Origin: Pseudazoarcus sp963975885 | Lineage (GTDB): Bacteria > Pseudomonadota > Gammaproteobacteria > Burkholderiales > Rhodocyclaceae | NCBI GenBank assembly: GCA_963975885.1 | Contig: CAXBIS010000004.1 | Span: 124,001-188,000, forward strand | DNA length: 64,000 nt | Reading direction: 5' to 3' | Part shown: positions 46,748 to 54,080 of the stretch, in pieces | How the letters are laid out: each line of letters begins with the position of its first letter | Numbering within the stretch: position 1 is the stretch's first letter | The notes under the pieces: generated by a model | What the model was told of the DNA's origin: nothing | What the model saw: the letters and a program-made list of their open reading frames with translations, nothing else | Databases searched by the model: none | Made by a program: the position numbers and the translations under genes

Positions 46748-46842
46748 CCGGCCTGCCTCGTCATCCTGAAATCCCCCGACATGTTAACCCTCCGCGGCTG
46801 CGCGCAAGCGGGTCATCAACTGCAGGTACGTCGGTGCAGCGA

Positions 46843-46902
46843 TCCCGGATGCAGGGAGTGCCGCAACGAATGCTTACATCCGTGACGTTCGTCACTGCAT
46901 CC
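46843..46902. repeat. Inverted repeat CCGGATGCAG-N40-CTGCATCCGG with an inner dyad
   Basis: Perfect 10 bp arms at 46843-46852 and 46893-46902; TGACG-TT-CGTCA lies inside at 46881-46892. It is located between the ECF sigma gene and the divergent DUF3455 gene. It could be an operator or a structured leader. Confidence 0.5.
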
Positions 46903-46993
46903 GGCAGCAGCCGCGGCGCGTAGAGGAGACAGGCACCCGGCATGCGGGGGCCACCCGATCCAGATGATGTTTCAGACTCACAGGAGAACAAGC

Positions 46994-47524
46994 ATGTCTG
47001 CAATCCGTTCGATTCTTGCCGCCTCCCTCGTCGTCGGTGCGACGTCCGCGTCCGCGATGGTCGACAACGCCGCGCTGCCCGCACCGGTGCAGGTGCCGGC
47101 CGGCAACACGATGAAGCTGTGGACCGTCGGTATCGGCGAGATCACCTACGCCTGCCGCGAGAAGGCCGATGCGCCGGGCGGCTACGCCTGGACCTTCGTC
47201 GCGCCGGTCGCGACCTTGTTCGACAAGGACAACAAGGCCATCGGCAAGTACTACGGCGGCCCGACCTGGGAATCCGCCGACGGTTCGAAGATCACCGGCA
47301 AACAGCAGGGCATGGCGCCGGGCGGCGACGGCAATATCGCACTGCAGCTCGTCAAGGCCGCCCCGGCCGAGGGCATGGGCGCAATGCAGGGCGTGAGTTT
47401 CGTGCAGCGCCTCAACACCAAGGGCGGGGTCGCGCCGGCAGCGGCGTGCGGCAAGGCCAACGCCGGTGCCGAGCAGCAGGTGCGCTACCAGGCCGACTAC
47501 GTGTTCTACCGCGCGAGCATGTAG
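46994..47524 (+). CDS. DUF3455 family exported protein
   Basis: A 176-residue protein with a signal peptide cut near AMVDN and the DUF3455 pattern (WTVGIGEITYACREK, WTFVAPVATLFDKDNKAIGKYYGGPTWES, VSFVQRLNTKGGVAP). The function of the family is unknown; members are often linked to stress sigma factors. An AGGAGAA site precedes the ATG. Confidence 0.87.
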   Translation: MSAIRSILAASLVVGATSASAMVDNAALPAPVQVPAGNTMKLWTVGIGEITYACREKADAPGGYAWTFVAPVATLFDKDNKAIGKYYGGPTWESADGSKITGKQQGMAPGGDGNIALQLVKAAPAEGMGAMQGVSFVQRLNTKGGVAPAAACGKANAGAEQQVRYQADYVFYRASM

Positions 47525-47533
47525 GCGCGCCCG

Positions 47534-47560
47534 ACGGCCGTTCGCGGCCGTTGCATCTTT
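47534..47560 (+). terminator. UUCG-loop terminator after the DUF3455 gene
   Basis: ACGGCCG-TTCG-CGGCCGT is followed by TGCATCTTT. The stem is 7 bp with a stable tetraloop, 10 bp after the stop. Confidence 0.7.
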
Positions 47561-47563
47561 GCC

Positions 47564-47608
47564 ATGGCCCGTTCGGTCTGCGGATCGTGCGGGCCATTCT
47601 TCTTTCTT
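47564..47608 (+). terminator. Second terminator with T-rich tail
   Basis: ATGGCCCG (47564-47571) pairs with CGGGCCAT (47590-47597), followed by TCTTCTTTCTT. It lies just before the PmrA-type box, so the operon downstream is insulated. Confidence 0.7.
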
Positions 47609-47614
47609 GAGAGA

Positions 47615-47631
47615 CTTAAGGTTCGCTTAAT
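47615..47631 (+). promoter_or_regulatory. PmrA/QseB-type box CTTAAG-N5-CTTAAT
   Basis: Two YTTAAK hexamers separated by 5 bp, which is the recognised layout for PmrA-like regulators. It lies 44 bp before the first gene of the operon. That operon encodes a PmrA/QseB-type regulator at 51991-52650, so autoregulation is likely. Confidence 0.75.
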
Positions 47632-47675
47632 CCGCCCCCTGAAGAATCGGCTCCGACGCATCCGGAGACCCCTTC

Positions 47676-48368
47676 ATGGCATTCGACCTCAATTCTGAAG
47701 ACGCCGCGCTGGCGCGCATCGGCGATTGTCCGCTGTTCCTGCGGCGCGTCCGGCGCGGTGCGCCCACGCCGCGCCGGCAGGCGCTGGAGGCCTTCATCGG
47801 CGCGCGCTTTGCAGAGCGCCACGATGCACGGATCCGGCATTTCATGCCCGACCTGCTTGCGCTGGAAGATGTTGAGGGGCATTTGCGCGCCGCCGTCGGG
47901 GTGCGTGATGCGGCAAGCGGCGCGCTGTTTCTGGAGCGCTACCTTGATCGGCCGGTGGAGGTCGAGCTGGCGCTCAGGCACGGCGTGGGCGTGCCGCGCG
48001 GGCGCATTGCCGAGGTCGGAAACCTCGCTGCGCTGGGGATCGGGCACGCGCGGCTGCTGATCGTGGCGCTGACCGATCTGCTGGTGGGTGAGGGCTTCGA
48101 ATGGGTGGTGTTCACCGCCACCACCGAAGTGTCCAACAGTTTCCACCGTCTGGCGCTGGCGCCGCTGGTCCTGGGCAAGGCTGACGCCGCCCGCATGGGT
48201 GACGAGCGTGAGGACTGGGGACGCTACTACGATGGACATCCGCGCGTGATGGCCGGTGCCATCCGAGGCGGTTTCGAAACCCTGGTCACGCGCGGGGTGT
48301 TCCGCCAAACGAACCATCGACCCCTGTATGCGAACGGCGACGGAGGCTGCCATGCGGCCGTGGCCTGA
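47676..48368 (+). CDS. Thermostable-hemolysin family protein, first gene of a seven-gene operon
   Basis: A 230-residue protein of the thermostable hemolysin (delta-VPH, PF12261) family. Family-like segments are AFIGARFAERHDARIRHFMPDLLAL, IAEVGNLAALGIGHARLLIVALTDLLVGEGFEWVVFTAT and NSFHRLALAPLVLG. There is no signal peptide or membrane segment, so a toxin role is doubtful. The layout is reminiscent of acyltransferase-like folds (inference). Its end overlaps the ligase gene by 17 bp, so it belongs with the lipid-type enzymes that follow. Confidence 0.8.
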   Translation: MAFDLNSEDAALARIGDCPLFLRRVRRGAPTPRRQALEAFIGARFAERHDARIRHFMPDLLALEDVEGHLRAAVGVRDAASGALFLERYLDRPVEVELALRHGVGVPRGRIAEVGNLAALGIGHARLLIVALTDLLVGEGFEWVVFTATTEVSNSFHRLALAPLVLGKADAARMGDEREDWGRYYDGHPRVMAGAIRGGFETLVTRGVFRQTNHRPLYANGDGGCHAAVA

Positions 48369-49836
48369 GGCGCTGTTCGAAGCGATTGCCGCACGCGGCG
48401 ATGCCCAGGTGCTGGGCGACGGCGTGCGTGTCCTCAACGGCGCGCAGGTGCTGGCCGAAGTCGAGGCGCGTGTTGCCCGGCTCATGCATTTCGATTGCCG
48501 GCGCGTGGCGCTTGCGCTCGACAATGGCGTCAGCTGGGTGCTGTGGGATCTGGCCTTGCTGCGTGCTGGCTGTGTGTGCGTGCCTGTGCCGGGGTTCTTC
48601 TCCGCGGGGCAGAAGCGTCACGTGCTGGATTCAGCCGGTGTCGATGCGCTCGTTTGCGACGCACTGGAGCCATGGCTGGCCCACGGCTTCATGCAGGTCG
48701 AGCACGGGCTTGCGCGCCGCAGCGTGGCCGACGCGCCGGCCTTGCCGGACGGCACGCTGAAGATCACCTACACCTCCGGCACCACCGGCCAGCCCAAGGG
48801 GGTGTGTCTGGGTGCTGAAGCGCTGTTCGCGGTGGCCGGCAGCATTCGTGAGGTAACGGCCCCGAGCGGCGTCGAACGCCATCTGTGCGTATTGCCGCTG
48901 GCAGTTCTGCTGGAGAACGTGGCCGGCGTATATGCGTCGCTGCTCGCTGGCGTCGAGGTCGTACTGCCCTCGCTCGACGAGGTCGGTTTCACGGGTTCGA
49001 CAGTGGAGGTGCAGCGTCTTGTTGCCACGCTCGCGCGGCACGCCCCGCACAGCCTGATCCTGATGCCACAACTGCTGCAGGTGCTCGTTGCCGCCGCCGA
49101 GCGGGGCGCGCCGTTGCGGAAATTTCTGCGCTTCATTGCGGTTGGTGGCGCGCGCGTGTCGCCCGATCTGCTGCGCCGTGCGGCCGCCGCAGGCCTGCCG
49201 GTGTTCGAGGGCTACGGGCTGACCGAATGCGCCTCGGTGGTGTGTCTGAACACGCCCGCTGCCCGACGCGTCGGTGCAGTTGGCCGGCCGCTGCCGCACT
49301 GCGCGCTGCGCATCGATGCCGCGGGTGAAGTGTGGGTACGTGGGCCGCACATGCTCGGTTACGCCGGCGAGTCGCCCCTCGCGTCGGAATGGATCGCCAC
49401 CGGTGATCTGGGTCGCATCGAGAACGGCTTTCTCGAACTGCTCGGGCGTCGCAAGAGCCAGTTCATCACTGCTTGGGGGCGCAACGTCAGCCCCGAGTGG
49501 GTGGAGGCCGAGCTTACCGCCCGCGCGTCCGTGGCGCAGGCCTGGCTGTACGGCGAGGCGCTGTCCGAGAACGTCGCCGTGCTGGTGCCGCGCAGTGCCG
49601 CGGTCGGCGACGTCGAACTGGCTGCGACCGTGGCCGCCGTCAACGCCGAGCTTCCCGACTACTTGCGTGTGCACCGCTGGCTGCGCGCGGATATCCCGTT
49701 CACCGCGGCCAATGGATTCGCTACCGCCAACGGCCGATTGTGCCGTGACGTGTTGGTCGCGCACTACCTGCCGGCGATCGAGCGCCTGTTCGCGCGCGGC
49801 CGGCTCACCGCAAACTCGACCGGAGAACCCGCATGA
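48352..49836 (+). CDS. AMP-dependent acyl-activating enzyme with altered A10 motif
   Basis: A 494-residue protein of the AMP-forming ligase family, similar to long-chain fatty-acid ligases. YTSGTTGQPKGV is near residue 142, EGYGLTECASVV near 286 and IATGDLGRIENGFLELLGRR near 346. In the C-terminal stretch (FTAANGFATANGRLCRDVL) the usual catalytic Lys is an Arg. The protein may still bind and adenylate poorly, or hand the acid to a partner. The ATG has CGGAGG 6 bases upstream. It overlaps the next gene by ATGA. Confidence 0.83.
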   Translation: MRPWPEALFEAIAARGDAQVLGDGVRVLNGAQVLAEVEARVARLMHFDCRRVALALDNGVSWVLWDLALLRAGCVCVPVPGFFSAGQKRHVLDSAGVDALVCDALEPWLAHGFMQVEHGLARRSVADAPALPDGTLKITYTSGTTGQPKGVCLGAEALFAVAGSIREVTAPSGVERHLCVLPLAVLLENVAGVYASLLAGVEVVLPSLDEVGFTGSTVEVQRLVATLARHAPHSLILMPQLLQVLVAAAERGAPLRKFLRFIAVGGARVSPDLLRRAAAAGLPVFEGYGLTECASVVCLNTPAARRVGAVGRPLPHCALRIDAAGEVWVRGPHMLGYAGESPLASEWIATGDLGRIENGFLELLGRRKSQFITAWGRNVSPEWVEAELTARASVAQAWLYGEALSENVAVLVPRSAAVGDVELAATVAAVNAELPDYLRVHRWLRADIPFTAANGFATANGRLCRDVLVAHYLPAIERLFARGRLTANSTGEPA

Positions 49837-50504
49837 ACTTCTATGACAGCCTGCTCGATCGCACCGCCGCCGAGCGCAGCTACCTGTTGTCGGCGCCCAT
49901 CTTCAGCGACGTCGAGGCCGGCCGCGTCTCGCTGGAGGGCTACGTGGCCTTCCTCACGGAGGCCTATCACCACGTCAAGCACACCGTGCCGCTGCTCATG
50001 GCCTGCGGCGCCGGTCTGTCGGCCGAGCGTCTGGACTGGCTGCGCACGGCGGTGGCCGAGTACATCGAGGAGGAGGTCGGTCACGAGAAGTGGATTCTCA
50101 ACGACCTGCGCGCCTGCGGCGCCGATCTGCTGCGGGTGGTCGAGGGCCAGCCCTCGCTGCCCACTGAGCTGATGGTGAGCTACGTGTACGACCGCATCGC
50201 GCGCACCAGCCCGGTGAGCATGTTCGGCATGGTGCTGGTACTTGAGGGCACCAGCATCGCGCTGGCCACCGATGCCGCCGAGCGCATCCAGCGGGCGCTT
50301 GACCTGCCCGATGCGGCCTTCAGCTACCTGTGCTCGCACGGCAGCCTCGACATCGGCCACATGCAGACCTACCAGGGCCTGATGAACCGCTTCTACCACC
50401 CCGACGACCGCGAGGCCGTGGTGCGCACGGCCAAGGTCGTGTATCGCCTGTACGGCGACATGTTCCGCAGCCTGCCGCGCGTGCGCGAGGAGGTGACGGC
50501 ATGA
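49833..50504 (+). CDS. Haem-oxygenase-like (TenA/PqqC/UndA fold) putative iron oxidase
   Basis: A 223-residue all-helical protein of the iron-containing redox enzyme family. Possible metal ligands occur in the family's pattern: Glu43 and His47 or His50 (LTEAYHHVKH), Glu81 and His84 (EEEVGHEKW), Glu138 (VLEGTS), Asp173 and His176 (SLDIGHM). Characterised relatives include UndA, which oxidatively decarboxylates fatty acids, and PqqC. The adjoining acyl ligase and SDR suggest an acyl or fatty-acid substrate. The exact reaction is unknown. Confidence 0.8.
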   Translation: MNFYDSLLDRTAAERSYLLSAPIFSDVEAGRVSLEGYVAFLTEAYHHVKHTVPLLMACGAGLSAERLDWLRTAVAEYIEEEVGHEKWILNDLRACGADLLRVVEGQPSLPTELMVSYVYDRIARTSPVSMFGMVLVLEGTSIALATDAAERIQRALDLPDAAFSYLCSHGSLDIGHMQTYQGLMNRFYHPDDREAVVRTAKVVYRLYGDMFRSLPRVREEVTA

Positions 50505-51310
50505 GGCTCGAACACTGCCGCGCCATCGTCACCGGCGCCACGGGCGGCATCGGCCGCGCGGTGACCGAACGCATGTGCCGCGAGGGCGCGCAGGTGCTGC
50601 TGGTCGGTCGCCGCGAGCCAGCCCTGCGCGAACTGGCAGAGCGCTTCCCGGGCTGCGTCACGACGGTGTGCGCCGACCTGAACGAACGCGCCGGGCGCGA
50701 CGCCGTGCTCGCCGCCGCACACGACTTCGGTCGGCTCAACTGCCTGCTCAACTGCGCCGGTGCGGGCGGCTTCGCGCTGGTCGAGGATCAGGACGACGAC
50801 GCGCTCGAAACCCTGGTCGCAACCAACGTCACCAGCGTACTGCAGCTCACACGCCGCCTGCTGCCGCTGCTGCGCGAGGCGGACGAGGCGGTGGTGCTCA
50901 ATGTCGGCTCGACGCTGGGTTCCATCGGCTACCCCGGCTACGCCGTCTACTGCGCTACCAAGTTCGCGCTGCGGGGCTATTCCGAGGCCCTGCGACGCGA
51001 GCTGGCGGACACGCGCATCCGCGTGCTCTACGTCGCGCCGCGCGCCACCCGCACCAGCATGAACAGCGCAGCCATCGAGGCCATGAACCGCGATCTGGGC
51101 GTGGGCATGGATTCGCCGCAGCAGGTCGCAGCGGCCGTGCTGCTGGCGCTGACCTCGGGCCGCAAGGAAACCTATCTCGGGTGGCCCGAGCGCCTGTTCG
51201 TACGCATCAACGGACTGCTGCCGCGCTGCGTGGACCGCGCGCTACGCAAGCATCTTCCGGTCGTGCGGCGTTTCGCCGGCGACCCTGTCACCGAAAGGAG
51301 AATCGCATGA
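50501..51310 (+). CDS. Short-chain dehydrogenase/reductase
   Basis: A 269-residue SDR with the cofactor motif TGATGGIG and the catalytic set Ser137, Tyr150 and Lys154 (YCATK). The C terminus is extended and basic (PERLFVRINGLLPRCVDRALRKHLP), a feature of SDRs acting at lipids or membranes. It overlaps its neighbours on both sides by ATGA. Confidence 0.88.
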   Translation: MRLEHCRAIVTGATGGIGRAVTERMCREGAQVLLVGRREPALRELAERFPGCVTTVCADLNERAGRDAVLAAAHDFGRLNCLLNCAGAGGFALVEDQDDDALETLVATNVTSVLQLTRRLLPLLREADEAVVLNVGSTLGSIGYPGYAVYCATKFALRGYSEALRRELADTRIRVLYVAPRATRTSMNSAAIEAMNRDLGVGMDSPQQVAAAVLLALTSGRKETYLGWPERLFVRINGLLPRCVDRALRKHLPVVRRFAGDPVTERRIA

Positions 51311-51960
51311 GCGCCATCCGCAAGATCCTGTTTCTCACCGCGTGCCTGTGGGGCATGAACGCCCAGGCGCTGGACGCCCGCGCTCAGGAAAAGCTCGAGG
51401 AGATCCAGTCCGAATGGGCCGAGATCAAGTACCGCGCGTCCGCCAAGGAGCAGGAGAAGGCCTTCGAGCGTCTCGACGCTACGGCGCAGCAGGCGCTGGC
51501 CGAGTCGGCCGATGCGCCCGAGCTGCTGATCTGGCGCGGCATCGTGCTGGCCTCGTGGGCCGGCGCCAAGGGCGGGCTGGGCGCGCTTGATCTGGTCAAG
51601 CAGGCGCGCAGCAATCTGGAGGCGGCGCTCGACAAGGACCCGGCAGCGCTCGACGGCTCGGCCTACACCAGTCTCGGCTCGCTGTACTACCAGGTGCCGG
51701 GCTGGCCGATCGGCTTCGGTAACGACAGGCGCGCCGAAGAGTTGCTGCAACAGGCGCTCGCGATCAACCCCGACGGCATCGACCCGAACTTCTTCTACGG
51801 CGACTATCTGCTGCACGAGCGCCGGTATGATGAAGCCCGTGCTGCGCTGCTCAAGGCCCGTGCCGCCGCGCCCCGTGCGGGGCGCGAACTGGCCGACGAG
51901 GGGCGGCGTCGCGAGATCGACGCGCTGCTCGCGCAGATCGAGGAAGTGACGCGTAACTGA
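51307..51960 (+). CDS. Exported helical-repeat (TPR-like) protein
   Basis: A 217-residue protein with a signal peptide (ILFLTACLWGMNAQALDA). The rest is helical with TPR-like repeats (AYTSLGSLYYQVPGWPIGFGNDRRAEELLQQALAINPDG, DYLLHERRYDEARAALLKARAAAP). It is probably periplasmic and serves as a protein-binding scaffold. It overlaps the SDR by ATGA and is followed by the regulator gene after 30 bp. Confidence 0.8.
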   Translation: MSAIRKILFLTACLWGMNAQALDARAQEKLEEIQSEWAEIKYRASAKEQEKAFERLDATAQQALAESADAPELLIWRGIVLASWAGAKGGLGALDLVKQARSNLEAALDKDPAALDGSAYTSLGSLYYQVPGWPIGFGNDRRAEELLQQALAINPDGIDPNFFYGDYLLHERRYDEARAALLKARAAAPRAGRELADEGRRREIDALLAQIEEVTRN

Positions 51961-51990
51961 GCGGCGGGCCGTCCCCGCCACGGAGAACCG

Positions 51991-52650
51991 ATGCGCATCC
52001 TGTTGGTCGAGGACGATGCCGATCTGGGCGAGGGCATCCTCGTCGCGCTCAAGTCCGAGCACTACACCGTCGACTGGATGCGTGACGGGCGCAGCGCGCT
52101 GCATGCGCTGCAGAGCGAGAGCTTCGACATCGCCATTCTCGATCTGGGCCTGCCGCGGATGGACGGCATCGAGTTGCTGCGCGTGCTTCGCGCGGCCGGC
52201 AACGTGATTCCCGTGCTGGTGTTGACCGCGCGCGATGCCACCGCCGACCGCATTGCCGGACTGGATGCCGGCGCAGACGACTACCTCATAAAGCCCTTCG
52301 ATGTGGCCGAACTCAAGGCCCGTCTGCGTGCCTTGCTGCGGCGCAGCTTCAGCCGTCCGCAGCCACTGCTCGAATACCGCGAGATCGTGCTCGACCCGGC
52401 CGGTCAGAGCGTGACCTGGCGCGGCGCACCGGTGTCGCTCACGCGCAAGGAATTCCTGTTGCTGCACGAACTGCTCAGCCAGCCCGGCCGCGTGTTCACG
52501 CGCGACAAGCTGCAGCAGGCGCTGTACGGCTGGGGCGAGGAGGTGGAGAGCAATGCGCTGGAGGTGCACGTGCATCACCTGCGCCGCAAGTTCTTCCCCA
52601 GGCTGATCCGCACCGTGCGCGGTGTGGGCTATCTGGCAGACAAGCCATGA
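51991..52650 (+). CDS. PmrA/QseB-type response regulator
   Basis: A 219-residue OmpR-family regulator. The receiver domain has Asp51 as phospho-acceptor and the conserved Lys101. The winged-helix output domain (about residues 125-217) has the PmrA/QseB pattern LYGWGEEVESNALEVHVHHLRRKF. It is the sixth gene of the operon that begins behind a matching PmrA-type box at 47615. Confidence 0.92.
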   Translation: MRILLVEDDADLGEGILVALKSEHYTVDWMRDGRSALHALQSESFDIAILDLGLPRMDGIELLRVLRAAGNVIPVLVLTARDATADRIAGLDAGADDYLIKPFDVAELKARLRALLRRSFSRPQPLLEYREIVLDPAGQSVTWRGAPVSLTRKEFLLLHELLSQPGRVFTRDKLQQALYGWGEEVESNALEVHVHHLRRKFFPRLIRTVRGVGYLADKP

Positions 52651-54035
52651 AGCGCTCGATCCGGTCGCGCGTGATGTTTTCGGTGCTCGGACTGCTCGCC
52701 GTGGCCATGACCCTGCTGTCGGCCAAGGGCTATCTCGATGCCCGTCACGAAATCGAAGAGCTGTTCGACGCCCAGCTCGCGCGCAGCGCCCGCCTGCTCT
52801 CGGGCATGCTCGACGCTGGCTTTGAGTCGGAGCGTCGTGAGGCCGTACAGCGCGCGCTCGACACGGCGATTTCGCGCAGTGGCAATGACGAGGCCGGACA
52901 CCGCTACGAGACCAAGCTCGCGTTTCTGTTGCTCGATTCCGATGGCGCCGTGCAGCTTGAATCAGCCAGCGTCCCTGCAGGGCTGCGCGATGCGTTACCG
53001 GGTGCGCGCGCATCGCTTGGATATCACGACATCCGTGCCGGCGGGCATGGCTGGCGGGTGTTCGTGCTTGGTGACGGTTCGGGGCGTCAGGTCGTGGTCG
53101 CGGAGCGCGAGGATGTGCGTGGCGAGCTCATCGGCAGCATTACGCTGCGCAGCCTGCTGCCGGACGCCGTTGGCCTGCCGCTGATCGCGTTGCTGGTGTG
53201 GCTGGCGATCGGCTGGGGACTGAAGCCGCTGGCCAATATGGTCGCCATGATCCGTGCACGCGACCCCGAACGGCTGACGCCGCTGAAGCTCGCCCCCTTG
53301 CCCGCGGAACTCGAGCCGGTCATCGCCGCGCTCAATCGCTTGCTCGGTCAGGTCGACAGCGTCCTTGGCCGGGAGCGGCGCTTCATTGCCGATGCGGCAC
53401 ACGAGTTGCGCACGCCGCTGGCGGTGCTGCGTATCCATGCCCAGAATGCGGTCGAGGCCAACGAGCCGGCTGACCGTGAGGAAGCGTTGAGCCACCTGGG
53501 CGCTGGTGTCGATCGCGCGACGCGCGTCATCTCCCAGCTACTCACCCTGGCCCGGCTGGAGCCGGAGGGCGGCCTGCAACGCACGCTGGTCGATTTGCGC
53601 GACTTCTTGCGCGGGGAAGTGGCCGATATGGTGCCGCTCGCACTGCAGCGCGAACAGGAGGTAAGTTTCGAGGCCGCTGATGCCGACGACTATACCGTGC
53701 CCTGCGATGCCGGCAGCGTCGGCATCCTGCTGCAAAACCTCGTCGGCAACGCGGTGCAGTATGCCCCTCGGGGCGGCTTGATCCGGGTTGCACTTCACGC
53801 CGGTGAGCAGGTCGTGCGCATCATCGTCGAGGACAACGGACCTGGCGTACCCGAGTCCTTGCATCATCGGCTCACTGAGCGCTTCTACCGTGGCGGCGCG
53901 GAGGGTGGAGCTGGTCTCGGGCTGGCCATCGTGCAGCGCATCGTCCAGTTGCATGGAGGCAACGTGCTGTTCGGCGAAGCCAAGTCCGGCGGGTTGCGTG
54001 TGGTGGTGTCGTTACCACGCGAGACAGATGCATGA
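52647..54035 (+). CDS. QseC/PmrB-type sensor histidine kinase
   Basis: A 462-residue kinase with two transmembrane segments (about residues 8-27 and 168-190) around a periplasmic sensing domain. A HAMP-like linker follows, then phospho-acceptor His252 (ADAAHELRTPLAVLR), N box (QNLVGNAVQYAP), G1 box (VEDNGPGVP) and G2 box (GGAGLGLAIVQRIV). It overlaps the regulator gene by ATGA and closes the operon. Confidence 0.92.
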   Translation: MKRSIRSRVMFSVLGLLAVAMTLLSAKGYLDARHEIEELFDAQLARSARLLSGMLDAGFESERREAVQRALDTAISRSGNDEAGHRYETKLAFLLLDSDGAVQLESASVPAGLRDALPGARASLGYHDIRAGGHGWRVFVLGDGSGRQVVVAEREDVRGELIGSITLRSLLPDAVGLPLIALLVWLAIGWGLKPLANMVAMIRARDPERLTPLKLAPLPAELEPVIAALNRLLGQVDSVLGRERRFIADAAHELRTPLAVLRIHAQNAVEANEPADREEALSHLGAGVDRATRVISQLLTLARLEPEGGLQRTLVDLRDFLRGEVADMVPLALQREQEVSFEAADADDYTVPCDAGSVGILLQNLVGNAVQYAPRGGLIRVALHAGEQVVRIIVEDNGPGVPESLHHRLTERFYRGGAEGGAGLGLAIVQRIVQLHGGNVLFGEAKSGGLRVVVSLPRETDA

Positions 54036-54043
54036 ATAAGGAC

Positions 54044-54070
54044 GGACGGCCCACCGGGGGCCGGCCGTCC
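54044..54070. terminator. Hairpin between the kinase gene and leuA
   Basis: GGACGGCC and GGCCGTCC form a perfect 8 bp stem with an 11-base loop between the convergent genes. No T-run. Confidence 0.5.
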
Positions 54071-54080
54071 CGCCGGGGCT

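Noticed and set aside
47676..48368. Reading the hemolysin-family gene as a secreted toxin
   Set aside because: There is no signal peptide, secretion gene or membrane segment, and it is coupled to metabolic enzymes.
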